Source: Phoronis australis
Taxonomy: Eukaryota > Phoronida > Phoronidae
Direction: 5' to 3'
Assembly (NCBI GenBank): GCA_002633005.1
Contig: NMRA01000219.1
Location: forward strand, 139,592-203,591
DNA length: 64,000 nucleotides
Positions 1 through 11,500 of this stretch are shown here, in pieces. Position numbers and translations under genes: made by a program. How positions within the stretch are numbered: the stretch's first letter is position 1; every line of letters begins with the position of its first letter. Under the pieces are notes generated by a model. It saw only the letters and a list, made by a program, of their open reading frames with translations, ran no database searches and was not told where the DNA came from.

Positions 1-229
1 GCAACCCCCCCCCCCCGCCCCAGCCACCTATGGTGCGCCGCCCATGATACGGGTTATAGAACGAGTCCTACAGATTTTCAAGACATGCGAACAGTTACCG
101 AAAATACACACATGGTTGTACTTTTTGAACATTTTCCGAAAATACTCCAATGGGTGTACTTGGCATTTGACGTTTACGATTGATGACGTCGAACTATTCG
201 TGACGTATTCATTTCACATATTTTGCAAA

Positions 230-2836
230 ATGAATCCGGGAATGGCCTACAGTCGAGTCATTTGGGACTTGATGAAAGTTGCGATATTTTGGTTCAAAGA
301 CTTTATTTTGCAAATTGTGCTGAGAACGACCGAGAAAGTTTTCTTTGTCACTAGGAAATTTCCGCACATTGTGACTTTTGGCAACAAAGACGCCTCTGGA
401 ACCACGGCAGTGAATGACAAGTCGTCAGGAGACGCATCTGACGCGTCTAAACCTGTTCAGAAAGCAAAAGTTGACACTAAATTAATGGGCTCTTATGTTA
501 GGTGTGTATCAGATTTGTGTAGTCTTCTTGTCATAGCATCACGCCGCAAAAAGGCCAACGCTGTCTGCAAATTAACGGACCTCGGTGAGCATGTCACAGA
601 GTGTGAAGTCGAGTGCAAAATTGGATTTTCGACAAGCATCTACAAAGAAGATGCTAAATGTGAAAGAAACACTTCAGAGGAAATGTCAAAGATTTCCCCA
701 GACAACGACGAGAAAGTAATAAAACAGAATATTCATGAAAATACGGATCTGAAAAATGTACAGAAAGATCCAATTGACGACCCTGATGTTGAAGGGAGAG
801 AAGTCGTGCTATTGAAAGGTAGAAACAAACCAGGCAACGTCGAAAATGTTCAACAAGAAGTCACTCAACCGTCAGGTACCACTTGGATCGCTGATGATGC
901 TTATAGTAAGGAAAACGCCCTGACATCCGAAAGCAAACGCGTTCAAAATGACCACTTAGAAGACGCCACATTGTCTGATTTCACTAAGACAATTGATTCT
1001 ACAGTTTCGGATGAAGTTTATCCCATTTCCACAAAGAAAGATGGGATGCGGAAGATTAATGACCATCAAAAGACGAACCTCCCAAATTTAATGAAAAAGC
1101 CAATTGGTGATCCTGATGACGGAGAGAGAAATGCCCTGAAATTGACTGGTAGTAACAAACTAGGCGACGTTGACAATATTCTACAGGAAGTTATCCAACC
1201 GTCAGATATCACTGGGTCTACAGTTTCGGAGGAAGTGTACCCCTATTTAACAGAGAAATATGAGAAGGTCAAGAACAGTATGCATGAGAATACACATCTG
1301 CCATATGTAGACACACAGATTATTGGTAACCCTGATGTCAGTGGTAAAGAAGTAGCGGAATTGGACGGTAGAAACAAACCAATCGATGTTGACGATGTTA
1401 GACAGGAAGTCATCCAGCCGTCAGATATCACTGGGTTCGCTGATGTGGCTGATGGTATCGAGAAAGTTCTCAAATCCAAAAGTGAAAGCTTTAAAGGTCA
1501 CCACTTTAAAGGAGCCACCAAGTCGACCGAATCTACAATTTCGAATGAAATTTATCACATTTCCACAGACAAAGATGAGTTGGTGAAGAAGAATGTCCAT
1601 AAAAAGACGGATCTACAAGAGTTACTGGCACGTCAAATCCCTTCTATTACACCCGAGGAAGAAAGTTGTTTCGAAGTACGAAATATTGAGGAAATTCCTG
1701 CAGACGCCAAACCTTGTGATATACATGGGTTGCCTTACGGTGCGACGTTTTTGTCTGTTGAGACCATCCACCGTAGCTCTGCATGTATGATAGATACTGG
1801 AGGGAGAGAAGTCGATAATCTGGAAAGTAGAAACAAGCCAGGCGACGTTCAAGATGCTCGACAGGAAGTCACTCGCTTGTCAAGTATTGCTCAGTTCACT
1901 GATAACGACGATAGTAAGGAAAAAGTCCTGAAATCCGACATCACACTGTCTGATTTCAATGATATGACTGAGCCTACAGTTTCCTGTGCGATTGGGGAAA
2001 CTCTTAAACAGGGCACACGACGCTCTTCATCTGAGACTGTGTTCAACAAATTAGGCAGCGTCGAAGGTATAAGCCCAGAAGATGCAAATCTACAAAGCTT
2101 TGCCAAGTTGTCCCTAGATGCCATTTCTTCTCATACTGCAAATCTTTTAGAGTACACGTTTATAGCTGAAACTGATGAGAAGGACAAAATAAGATTTCAC
2201 AGCGGTGATCTGCCGAACAACCGTGAAGATATGAGACTAGACGACGTTAAACCCACTAGTGACACCACTTGGCCTCACAATCACATTTCGTTTGCGACGT
2301 TGCATTTTACAAAGAATATTGAAATGCCCGTAATCACTAAGGATGAGATTAATGTCACAAATCCTCAAGCTAAGAACGAACCAAGGGCGATCGAGGATAC
2401 TGGCCTAGAGGACCAAAGATCGTCTCCTTTTGCAACGTTGCCTCAGTATGATTTTTGTTCTGCTGCTGGGGATAATTCAACGGACACTGAATACGACAGG
2501 AAAAGTAAAACAAGATTGCAACTTAGCAACAAGACATACATCACGGAGGACATTCGTTCAGAAGACGTCAATACGTTTGTGGATGTGCCTCTTGACGACG
2601 ATTCTTCTGTTTCAGAGGACACCCAAAGTATTGGTGATTTTACGGATAAATCAAATATTTTAAAACGCGAAGGACTGTTCAAGCGTTTGAAATCCCGATT
2701 CAGACGAAGTCGTCACGTGGTCAAGGACGGTGCTACTTCCTCTTTGCAGACGCAAAGTTTCTACTCACGATGGCGGCATTTGATGTGTTGTAGTGCTTGT
2801 GAAGACGAGAACACCTATGTCAGATTGTACGGCTAA
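230..2836 (+). CDS. Unrecognised long intronless ORF, acidic protein with internal repeats
   Basis: The frame is open from 44 to 2836. I prefer the ATG at 230 (868 residues): upstream codons look non-coding and two TGACGT motifs lie just before it. The first 45 residues of that product include a hydrophobic/aromatic segment (around VAIFWFKDFILQIVL) that could be a membrane anchor or amphipathic helix. The middle is polar, acidic and repetitive: about four degenerate modules of roughly 70-110 residues share a D-P-D-x-x-G-x-E-V start, a G/S-R-N-K-P-G-D-V block and Q-E-V-x-Q-P-S-D-I-T-G. The C-terminus turns basic (KRLKSRFRRSRH), then has a Cys pair plus Cys (CCSAC) and ends RLYG. No catalytic motif is seen. 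A possible poly(A) signal AATAAA lies near 2991. It could be a lineage-specific gene or a mobile-element ORF; its function is unknown. Confidence 0.6.
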   Translation: MNPGMAYSRVIWDLMKVAIFWFKDFILQIVLRTTEKVFFVTRKFPHIVTFGNKDASGTTAVNDKSSGDASDASKPVQKAKVDTKLMGSYVRCVSDLCSLLVIASRRKKANAVCKLTDLGEHVTECEVECKIGFSTSIYKEDAKCERNTSEEMSKISPDNDEKVIKQNIHENTDLKNVQKDPIDDPDVEGREVVLLKGRNKPGNVENVQQEVTQPSGTTWIADDAYSKENALTSESKRVQNDHLEDATLSDFTKTIDSTVSDEVYPISTKKDGMRKINDHQKTNLPNLMKKPIGDPDDGERNALKLTGSNKLGDVDNILQEVIQPSDITGSTVSEEVYPYLTEKYEKVKNSMHENTHLPYVDTQIIGNPDVSGKEVAELDGRNKPIDVDDVRQEVIQPSDITGFADVADGIEKVLKSKSESFKGHHFKGATKSTESTISNEIYHISTDKDELVKKNVHKKTDLQELLARQIPSITPEEESCFEVRNIEEIPADAKPCDIHGLPYGATFLSVETIHRSSACMIDTGGREVDNLESRNKPGDVQDARQEVTRLSSIAQFTDNDDSKEKVLKSDITLSDFNDMTEPTVSCAIGETLKQGTRRSSSETVFNKLGSVEGISPEDANLQSFAKLSLDAISSHTANLLEYTFIAETDEKDKIRFHSGDLPNNREDMRLDDVKPTSDTTWPHNHISFATLHFTKNIEMPVITKDEINVTNPQAKNEPRAIEDTGLEDQRSSPFATLPQYDFCSAAGDNSTDTEYDRKSKTRLQLSNKTYITEDIRSEDVNTFVDVPLDDDSSVSEDTQSIGDFTDKSNILKREGLFKRLKSRFRRSRHVVKDGATSSLQTQSFYSRWRHLMCCSACEDENTYVRLYG

Positions 2837-3124
2837 CGGCCACGAACTAAAATATAAGCTCTATCGAGCGCCTTTTTAGAACTTTTAACGTTTTTTATCA
2901 TAAAATACGCTGCACATCCGTGTATGTTTCGCAACCATCAAGTATCTGCTGTGCAAACATATTGAATGTAAATTGCATGAAGACAGGCAAAATAAATGAA
3001 AGTGCAGCTGCAAAGTGCATTTTAAGTGTGCTTAAGCTGAAAGTGCGTTGCAGACTCCCTAACTCAGAGTTTAATGAAACGCTTCTCTCTTGCCGCCTAT
3101 ATACTGATACAAGACCGGTTACCA

Positions 3125-3303
3125 GTGGTGTAGTGGGGCGTAAGCGCACGTAGGCGCAGCCAACCACCTTTTTGCTTTTCAACGTAGCGCCTACCTACCG
3201 TAAGCTACGGTGAAGTGGCGTAAGCGCACGGAGTTTTTCATTTTATCGTACCAACCACATTTTTACATTTTAACGTAGCGTCTACACGCCGTAAGTGACG
3301 GTA
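3125..3303. repeat. Two degenerate tandem units of about 90 bp
   Basis: Both units run from GGCGTAAGCGCACG through CAACCACNTTTTTNC and AACGTAGCGNCTAC to a short palindromic CCGTAAGNNACGGT end. The second unit starts near 3211. The CpG content is higher than in the flanks. It may be a transposon end or satellite remnant. Confidence 0.5.
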
Positions 3304-3764
3304 TAGGGGGGTTGTCTCGATACGATAGCTTACGGCATCCGGATTGCGCTACGCTGACGACAGCATTGTCCCTGAACATTCCGGCGCACGCCACCACCAG
3401 GCATACATGTATGCTCACCGAGTAAAGGAATTTTTATTAATATTTCAAGATAAAGAAACAGTTAGAGTGTCCCACCATATAGGTGGATAAAGGGGGAGGG
3501 ATGGCGAAGGCCGGCCCCGAGGAGGACACACCCCACGGCGACTAAAAATCGTCGCCAGCATATTGCTTCTGAGCGTTACGCTCCCATTTTCCTTTACAAT
3601 TGTGTTGGGACCCTTCAGAGACCGCCTGGAATGCACACGGACCTAATTGCCTTCGAATATGTGTGGTACTGAGGACCCTCTTTCTCCGACAGTGAGATCC
3701 GCCACTGCAGAATTTACGTAAATACCCACTCGTGAGTCAAAAACAGTAGGTTAGTCAATCTTGC

Positions 3765-3915
3765 GTTGGCGGTAACGGAAATGGAATTTTATCGCAGTAG
3801 CTTGGACTGAATGGTCCCACTATGCCTCACATGAGACCGATTTTATGAGAATAAAGGACTCAGCCCAAAAATCGAATTTGATTTGACTAATTCGAGTCCG
3901 TTTAAATTTAAGTAC
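3765..3915 (-). mobile_element. Fragment of the dispersed TAAAGCTGCATTTTGCC family
   Basis: The reverse complement carries the family's internal landmarks: TTTATTCTCATAAAATC, then GTCTCAT, a GAT(A)GGATTC-like block and a GTTACC block. They occur in the same order as at 9200-9500, 16660-16975 and 21501-21832. Only part of the element is recognisable here. Confidence 0.45.
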
Positions 3916-4596
3916 TCAAACAAGGCGTTAAGCAAATTTGCGGAGTAGCAAAGCTGACGTTTCACATATTACATGTGGGTGGAAGTCTGACTACGTAGTC
4001 CGTCCAAGTCATTGAGTTTTAGCCGACTTCTTTGCAATAAGGTCATTCCCTTGCGGAGCCGCGGGCCACGTGGTACACAAAGAACCGCGCACGAAGGGCT
4101 AGGACGCATGGAGTCACGAGTGGAGAACGCGACATGAAGCCAGCCCTATTATTAAGCTACGGTTCAGTGGAAATCAGTAGAAGATCATAATCAAATCATT
4201 CATGAGGTATCATGTGCTCATAAAAGATTTCGACTCAAAGTTGATAAAAAATCTATCATGCAGGGCTTATACCTGACCGCGGCTAAGCATACATGTAGGT
4301 CGTGAGACTAAAAGTTTACGGTGAAAGACTTACTAAATTTTTAACATTTTGTCATTTGTCATTTTTTTCTTTTTCTTTTCATGTAAAGTCCATTGTTTAA
4401 AGAATTAATTACTTATTCATTTTCATTAATGAATCGTTTTAATTATCATTTTATCGTATTTATAGGTATTTTTTGGCTGTTAAACTACTGGAATCTTCAG
4501 ATATCTTATAATAACATAAGTAAAAGAGAAGCTTATATCGGGATTTTCTGTGGATAACCCCACACGATGAAACCCCTATGGGCGTTTATTTGGTGT

Positions 4597-4700
4597 CAAG
4601 TGTCAAATAGTGGGGCGTTAAGTGTCCAAATAATGGGGCGTTAAGTGTCCAAATAGTGGGGCGTTAAGTGCCCAAGGAGCGTCAAGTGCCCAAATAGCCA
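4597..4700. repeat. Minisatellite, about 23-bp unit
   Basis: Consecutive copies of TGGGGCGTTAAGTGTCCAAA plus three bases, about four units, degenerating to the right. It is intergenic with no associated gene. Confidence 0.75.
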
Positions 4701-5724
4701 GTGAGGCGTTTATTCGGAAAATGCCCTCGTAAAGCCCACTCAGCGTCAACTTTTTGTCACAAATTGAGTTTTGTGGAGCATTTATCACTTGTAAAAACGA
4801 ACAAGTTGTTGACGAACTATGCATTTATACACATAAAATTTAAAAACACAGTTTTTAAGTCGTATGCCAAAGTTTCGGCAAAAAGTCCCCTCTTTTCCAA
4901 ATAAACACCTGAAATTTTTCATTTTCCAAATACACACCCATGGGCTTATCTACGGAAAATCCCGGTATAATAAGTACATCTGAGTGCAGGTCTACGTGGC
5001 CGGAGTAGAACAATTACTGTATTATAGAAGAGATCACTACATTAATTAACTGGCTAAAATGAATTGAGTATATCGGGATTTGAAAACTGGTGATTTTTCA
5101 ATTGTTTGGCATCTTAAAAATTGAATTCCTCGGGGAAACGTTATGACCATTTTTATCCTAACTTGAAGAAACATGACAAGAACTGAGTTAGGTGGGTAAC
5201 AAAAATTTGTTCTCTGGTAAGTGAATGCCCGGCGTTACGTACGTGGTACTGAAACGGTAGTCGGCCAGTCGTTACTGCTGGACAAAAGAGCACGCGAACG
5301 CTTCATAATGAACCAGAATCTGCAGTTGAAATCAAACGGGAGGTTTTGATAACCACCAAATTTTTGTCATATTTAAAGAGAATTTTCAGCGTGTGTCTGA
5401 ACGGTTCTCGTGACCCATCAACTTGAACCAGTAAGGCCGAGTTGGGAGATCCTCGTCTCAAAACTGCTCACACTTCAACACAGACTAAAACACTAAGTAA
5501 AGTTTTCATTGCTGTGCCACACAACATGATAAACATTGCCAGACGCAAGCACGCGATCAAATGTCCTCTAAAATTTCTCGGGAAAAGTTCAACTACTTTT
5601 GTTCCCTGCAAACACAAGAAGAGCTTACAATACCGGAAAATGATAAGGTAACTAGAGGCTCATACTGTTTCCTTATAACTTATTTTTTTCTTGAGTTGGT
5701 AGGATAGCCAAGCAGTACAACAGG

Positions 5725-6649
5725 TAGGCAATGACCATCGCCTCTGTTGGCCCGAAGCAGAGGCGATGTAGAGGCTATACTGGCTATAGGCGCTCTGTAC
5801 GCCGGAAGCTTTTCGGCGAATTATGCCTCGCACCGACTAAACCATCAAAGTCACGTTGTTATAAATACCTTTTGCGTATAGAGGAACACCTTAGGAGGTT
5901 GTCGATGTGTTCAGTCCTTCCAACTCGAACAAATACTCCCGTTGGCGTTATGAAACTTTTTCTTCGAGCAGTCCCTATTTCAGTTCTCATAATCGTGAAA
6001 TCAAAATTTTTGTACTGTGCACGCTCCAATTTTTACCGCGCTCGCTAGGTGATGTGACTTCATCACCTCAATTTTTAAATAGGCCGAAGGTGAGCCATTG
6101 TGGTCTTGTCAGTCAAATGTTCGTTTCCGAAATGCCACCACTTATACTTGTCTTTAATTGGCGTTACTTGAAACTGTTTGTATTTCAATGAATTATTGTT
6201 TGTATTTGATAAAAATAAATGCTGTTGATATGACATTTAATAGTCTTTGTGCACATATTTGACATTTTAATGTTTTAAAACAACACGGCAAATGCACGGC
6301 TGGTTCCCGGCAGCACGTACACAAAGTTCGCCGGTAGGATCGCAACATCTGACCTTCGGCCTGGTTAAAAAAAATGAAAATTTTGTTTTCACGATTTTGG
6401 GAACTGAAATAGGGGCTGCTCGAAGAAAAAAGTTTCATAACGGGAGTATTTGTTCGAGTTGGAATGACTTAAACACATCGACAACCTCCTAAGGTGTTCC
6501 TCTATGCGCAAAAGGTATTTATAACAACGTGACTTTGACGGTTTAGTCAGTGCAAGGCATAATTCGCCGAAAAGCTTCCGGCGTACAGAGCGCCTATAGC
6601 CTCTGCATCGCACCTGCTTCGGGCCAACAGAGGCGATGCTCATTGCCTA
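5725..6649. mobile_element. Foldback/MULE-like DNA transposon with about 280-bp inverted repeats
   Basis: The left arm (5725 to about 6010) and right arm (about 6375-6649) are near-perfect reverse complements. Each begins TAGGCAATGA, followed by ATCGCCTCTGTTGGCCCGAA. The element is flanked on both sides by the same 9-bp sequence TACAACAGG (5716-5724 and 6650-6658), an excellent target-site duplication. Nine-bp duplications and very long terminal inverted repeats are typical of Mutator-like and foldback elements. The 360-bp centre has no convincing transposase, so this is a non-autonomous copy. A strongly diverged relative lies in UBE2V intron 1 (about 57940-58400). Confidence 0.85.
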
Positions 6650-6890
6650 TACAACAGGCAACGTATAATTTCAATACAAGTTTGACAGGGCAGTTTCACA
6701 TAGACTATAGATAGGGACTGCCAACTCGAGTATCTATGGTTTCACGGTGTTCATGAATTTGGTTACCATGTACAAAAACTAGTGCAATATCTAGCTTGTA
6801 CCATATTTCAGCTGTGCAGTGTAAACAAAAAACTCCTGTTGGTAAATACTGGTACTCATTGCTGCTGGTTGTGAGATATAGACCTAATTC

Positions 6891-7226
6891 ATGCTGACAG
6901 GAGGCGCGTTCCAAATCGAGGCTCGCTACGATAGCTCTGTTGGCTTATTGGCAATGTTGTATTCCGCGTTGCTCGAACGGCTAGATAAATACGGACATTT
7001 AAGTGTCTGTTTTACAATTCCTATAGACGTTGAGATTCGGAAGTGTTGGGTCGTTTGCATACGCCGCAACGAAGAAAAATATGTCCGTCGTGTAAAATTT
7101 ATAAATGATTTCGAAAAGTTAGATCATATTTTGTCGCATCTCGGTTGCCGCTGCCGGAGCATATCATACGAACGACCGGAGAATCTTCGGCCATGCAGCC
7201 AGGCTGTTTTCACGACTACGGATTGA
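6891..7226 (+). CDS. Small ORF, 111 residues, doubtful
   Basis: An open frame starts ATGCTGACAGG and ends TTTTCACGACTACGGATTGA. The predicted peptide is basic with several Cys and Arg and has no family I recognise. Base composition is more GC-rich than the flanks. It lies immediately right of the foldback element and could be part of an older transposon rather than a host gene. No supporting splice or promoter evidence is seen. Confidence 0.25.
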   Translation: MLTGGAFQIEARYDSSVGLLAMLYSALLERLDKYGHLSVCFTIPIDVEIRKCWVVCIRRNEEKYVRRVKFINDFEKLDHILSHLGCRCRSISYERPENLRPCSQAVFTTTD

Positions 7227-8564
7227 AGCATGGTGCATTTTTCTTTCCAAAAAGGACAGGGCATTCAATCCCTCGATTTTGGGGCCGAATATCGTCCCTA
7301 TTCCCCTGTCAAAAATAATGAAAAATCACGCGAAATTCCCACAAGTCTTAGAAATTGTCCTAGTGAGTGAAAATTTCACTCCCACGAAGTTCAAATCACC
7401 TGTAACCACACATGTGACAATTTGAAAGCGCACAGAATGCTACTTGAGACAGAGTCTATGAGAGCTTGTAACAGGGCAGGGGTGCTATTGATGGTGATCG
7501 GGAGGCAGATTTTCCCCTCACTGGGCGAAAAAAATCCCATCTCAGATTAAGGCACAGGCATCTTATTCCCCTCCGTCATATGAACGAGGCCCCTAAAGGC
7601 GGAAACGTGATGACTATGCTTGCTCCGTCTAGTTAACTGAAATTGAGCTCTAAAACGAGGTTATGCTTTGGATGAACAAGTTAAGTGTTATAATTTTAAA
7701 ATTCAACTTGGTCCAAATTGATATTTGAAACCTAACACCTGAAATAGACTGGGGGAACGTAAGAATTATTAAAACCAAGAAAGCAGAATTGATGGTCAAA
7801 TAAATTTTATTTTCATTTATGAGCCTTGTTTTTTATTTTAATAAAAATATATTTAATAACATCAATTATTCTGTCAGATCAGTGACAAATCCGAACTGTT
7901 AGTCCTGGTAGTCATTACCTCACCAGGACCAAGGCTATGCTTGATGTTAATATTCTTGATCAACAAATTAAACCAGATGTGACATGACATCAAAATGCAA
8001 TGAACCACCACTGTCGAATATATCTTCAACTCGTGAACAATACGAGTAGATGACCTGGTTCGTGTAGAAAGCATTATCAACTATTTACAAGAAGAAATGT
8101 AACCCTGCATTCACCATAATACCTAATCCGTAACAAAGTACTACGAATGCTGCAATTTGGTCATATTTACTTTTATATTTCAAACTTAGTTTTCCGAAAA
8201 AAATTATATCCTTTCGTCCTCTCTGGTGCATTGACTTGTTCTGTAATGTATTTTTCTACGTCTCTGTGGTTAATTGTTGACACATTTTTAAGATTTAATA
8301 TCCAGGTTGAACTCGCGCAACGTCAACTTCCGCTTTGTTTATTGCAGTGAGCCTTGCTTTGGACTTAAATGTCCGCCACGTGAATTAAGTGTATATACTA
8401 GTAGTGAACCTTGATTAAGAGAACCATAGTAATGGACCCCATATTCAGGGATTACCTGGATCTTTGAATCAGGGTTCTCTGTATCTGACCAGTGCCCAAT
8501 TTTTAAAGTAAGTACCCTGTAAATACTGCATTTGATCACTGTTAATTGGATTGACTACTTTCAG

Positions 8565-11500
8565 CTTGGAAGCTGCAGAAGCGTGTCGGAGTTTGAAAAA
8601 CTCAACAGAATTGGAGAAGGAACTTATGGAATTGTTTGTAAGATGGTGTGCATGTGTTTGTGATTTTATGGAACTTAGCTAAATGTGCAAAAAATAGATA
8701 ACTACAAAATACAGCACTCGCACCTATTCTAAGAACCCTCTACCCATTGCATGAGAATAGCTTAAGAGGCATAGATACACCAAGACTAGCCTAGGTGAGA
8801 TGCCTCACCCCAGCCAAGCAGCCAGTCAAGCCTATACTTAAGGTCATGCTCAAGTTAAGTGAGGGTGTAAACCTTTGTTAGAAATTGTTGCGTCTAGTTC
8901 TTTCCATGGAATTAGGTGTATTGCATTGGAAACACAATGGTTATAGTAATGTGCTGTCTTCATGTGATGGGGGTGAGTGTCTGTGGTTTGTAAAGGCAAC
9001 TTACAAGCCATGCTTACTTTAGAGTCCTGAAACATGTTCCCGTAGATGTCCAGGAATAAGTTACTTAATTATTGCTTCAATATTAAGATTTGCTAAATTG
9101 TATTCCATATATCCAACTGCTGGTCTCTGTGATGTCATTATCTATTAAGTTTCCAACAATATCTGGCATACTGTAGGTATCAGGGATAAAGCTGTTTAAA
9201 AATGCATTTCGCCCATTTAATTGTTAGTACTTAAAAAACGAAAATTGAATCAGGCCTTTATTCTCATAAAATCAGTCTCATAGTATTCTTAACCGTGATA
9301 GGATTCCATGTCTCTTATCAACAAGAACATCAAAACCATCGGCAACTCGAGAATTCCATAAACTTAGGAGTTTGAAAATGATGCAAGTACATTGTCTATG
9401 AATTGAGTTGATGAAGGAAATAGAATCTTGTGCCATTAAGGAATACAAGACTGATTTTATGTGAGTAAGGGGTCCACTTCAATTTTCACTTTTTTGCAGG
9501 ACAAATGGAGCTTTAATTGAATGTTTGAGCTTTGTAACCTCATCCAAAGATTCAGATTTGACAAAATTGGACTCTAATTATTCTTCAGTCTAAATAGGTG
9601 TGGTTTCTGGGTTTAGAAAGAGTTGTCAGTTTGCTATTGCCGGAGACCACGCTCTGTAACTGTTGACTTGTCATGCTGGGCCAGTTAATACTTTGTTATT
9701 GCCTGAAACCACACTGTACAAGTTGACTTGTCACACAGTGTCATTTTATTCGCTGAATATGGTCTCCAGCAATAACCAGATATCAGTTCTTTGCAAGACC
9801 AAAAATCCTTTCTTATATGAATGATGAACAGGCTGAGACCAATGTTTAGCCCTCAATAAGTGGCCTAAATCAAAATTTAGTTGCCACTTTAAATTACATA
9901 CCTCAGTGACAGTCTTTTTGGTTACGTTTCCAGACAGAGCCCGTGATATGGTGACAAGAAAGATTGTTGCTCTGAAAAAGATGCGCATGGAGAATGAGAA
10001 AGATGGTGAGTCATGACTTCATTTCAAGACTGCTTTGCTCTTGTTTAGTCTATAGATCGCAGTGTTTATTGTTGGCAGAAAATGTAACTCTGACTACAAT
10101 TATAGTTTCAAATTTTGTCTCCTGTGGCAGTAGTCACTTTAATTAGTGTTCCTTTCGCTGTATGTCATAACAGTCTGTTGTTCAATGTTACCGAACAGTT
10201 TATCTTAAGTCCCATTCACACTCAGCCTACCCTAGAACAACTTGCACTAGTGCAACTTACCTCACTTTCAAGTGGAGCGTCTGCACGCACGCATGCATAC
10301 ACACACATCTGATAAACGGGGTAAGGCAGAAGTTAGAAATTGTCAATCTGTGTGTGACAATGAACAGCAAATTTGCATACGGGCAGAAAAGAAGACCGGT
10401 TTGCATATAACCACAGCTGATAATTGCTTCCACCTTACCCCATGTTTGCAGCCAATTACAAGTAGTGGCACAAGTTGCCCTAGAACAAGTTACCCCACCT
10501 TGATAAGGTGGAGTAAGTTGTCATAAGCAGGGCAAGTTTGTGTTTGGATTGCACTTCAGCCTACATGTAATGTTTTCACCATGTAGGCTCAAGTTATACA
10601 ATAAAATTGTACTAATTCCATGTGGTCTCCACTTCAAATAAGCAATTCAAGTTAATGTTCCATTTTAAAATTTACTTCATATCACATTTTACCTGGGCAC
10701 AGACGGAAATATTTTTTGGAAATAAAATGATTTTGCATGTCAACTTGAATAAATACTACTTACAATTTTACATTTCCGATGCCAAGTAAGAAAATATGTG
10801 GCTTTTGAAAATGTGTTTGATAACTTTGTTTTTTAATCTTCAGGGTTTCCTATCAGTGGACTGAGAGAAATCAACATCCTTTTGAACTTGAGACATGTCA
10901 ATATCGTGGAATTGACAGAAGTTGTAGTTGGGAAAAGTTTGGACAGGTATACTTACTCAAACTGCTTCATCTTTAAAGTCAAAGTGGGAAGTTTGTAATA
11001 AAAAAACTGTGCTGGGGTACATTCCTAGTATTAAGTAAACAATATAATTTTGAGTTTAGATCTTTTCCTATAAGATCTTAGAAAAAAATGATACAGCAAA
11101 GTGTTTTTAAGGTATTTTTTCCATATATGGCATGTATCCTGTCCCAAGGGAGCAAACTTGGAATACTTGATAATGGAAATCCACACAATGTCCAAGTAGT
11201 TTGAGGCTTTTTATTTCATGCAAAACTAATTATTGTATAATTATGTAACTAACACCAGACTGCATAATTGCCATGTATCAGTCAGGGCTTACAATGCCTC
11301 GCAGAAGTTGTTTGACTGGAAGCTTTTCAATTGTTCAACTTGAAGAAGTTTAATTATGGACAAAAGAAAGGATTATGCACTTAGATGAGGGAGTTAGTGC
11401 TTAGACTTAATCTTATTTTGCACCTTCAACAACATCGACAAGTTATATTGCAGGCCAGTCCTAAAATTTTGACCGACATTTTTTCCAGGTATATTTTCTC

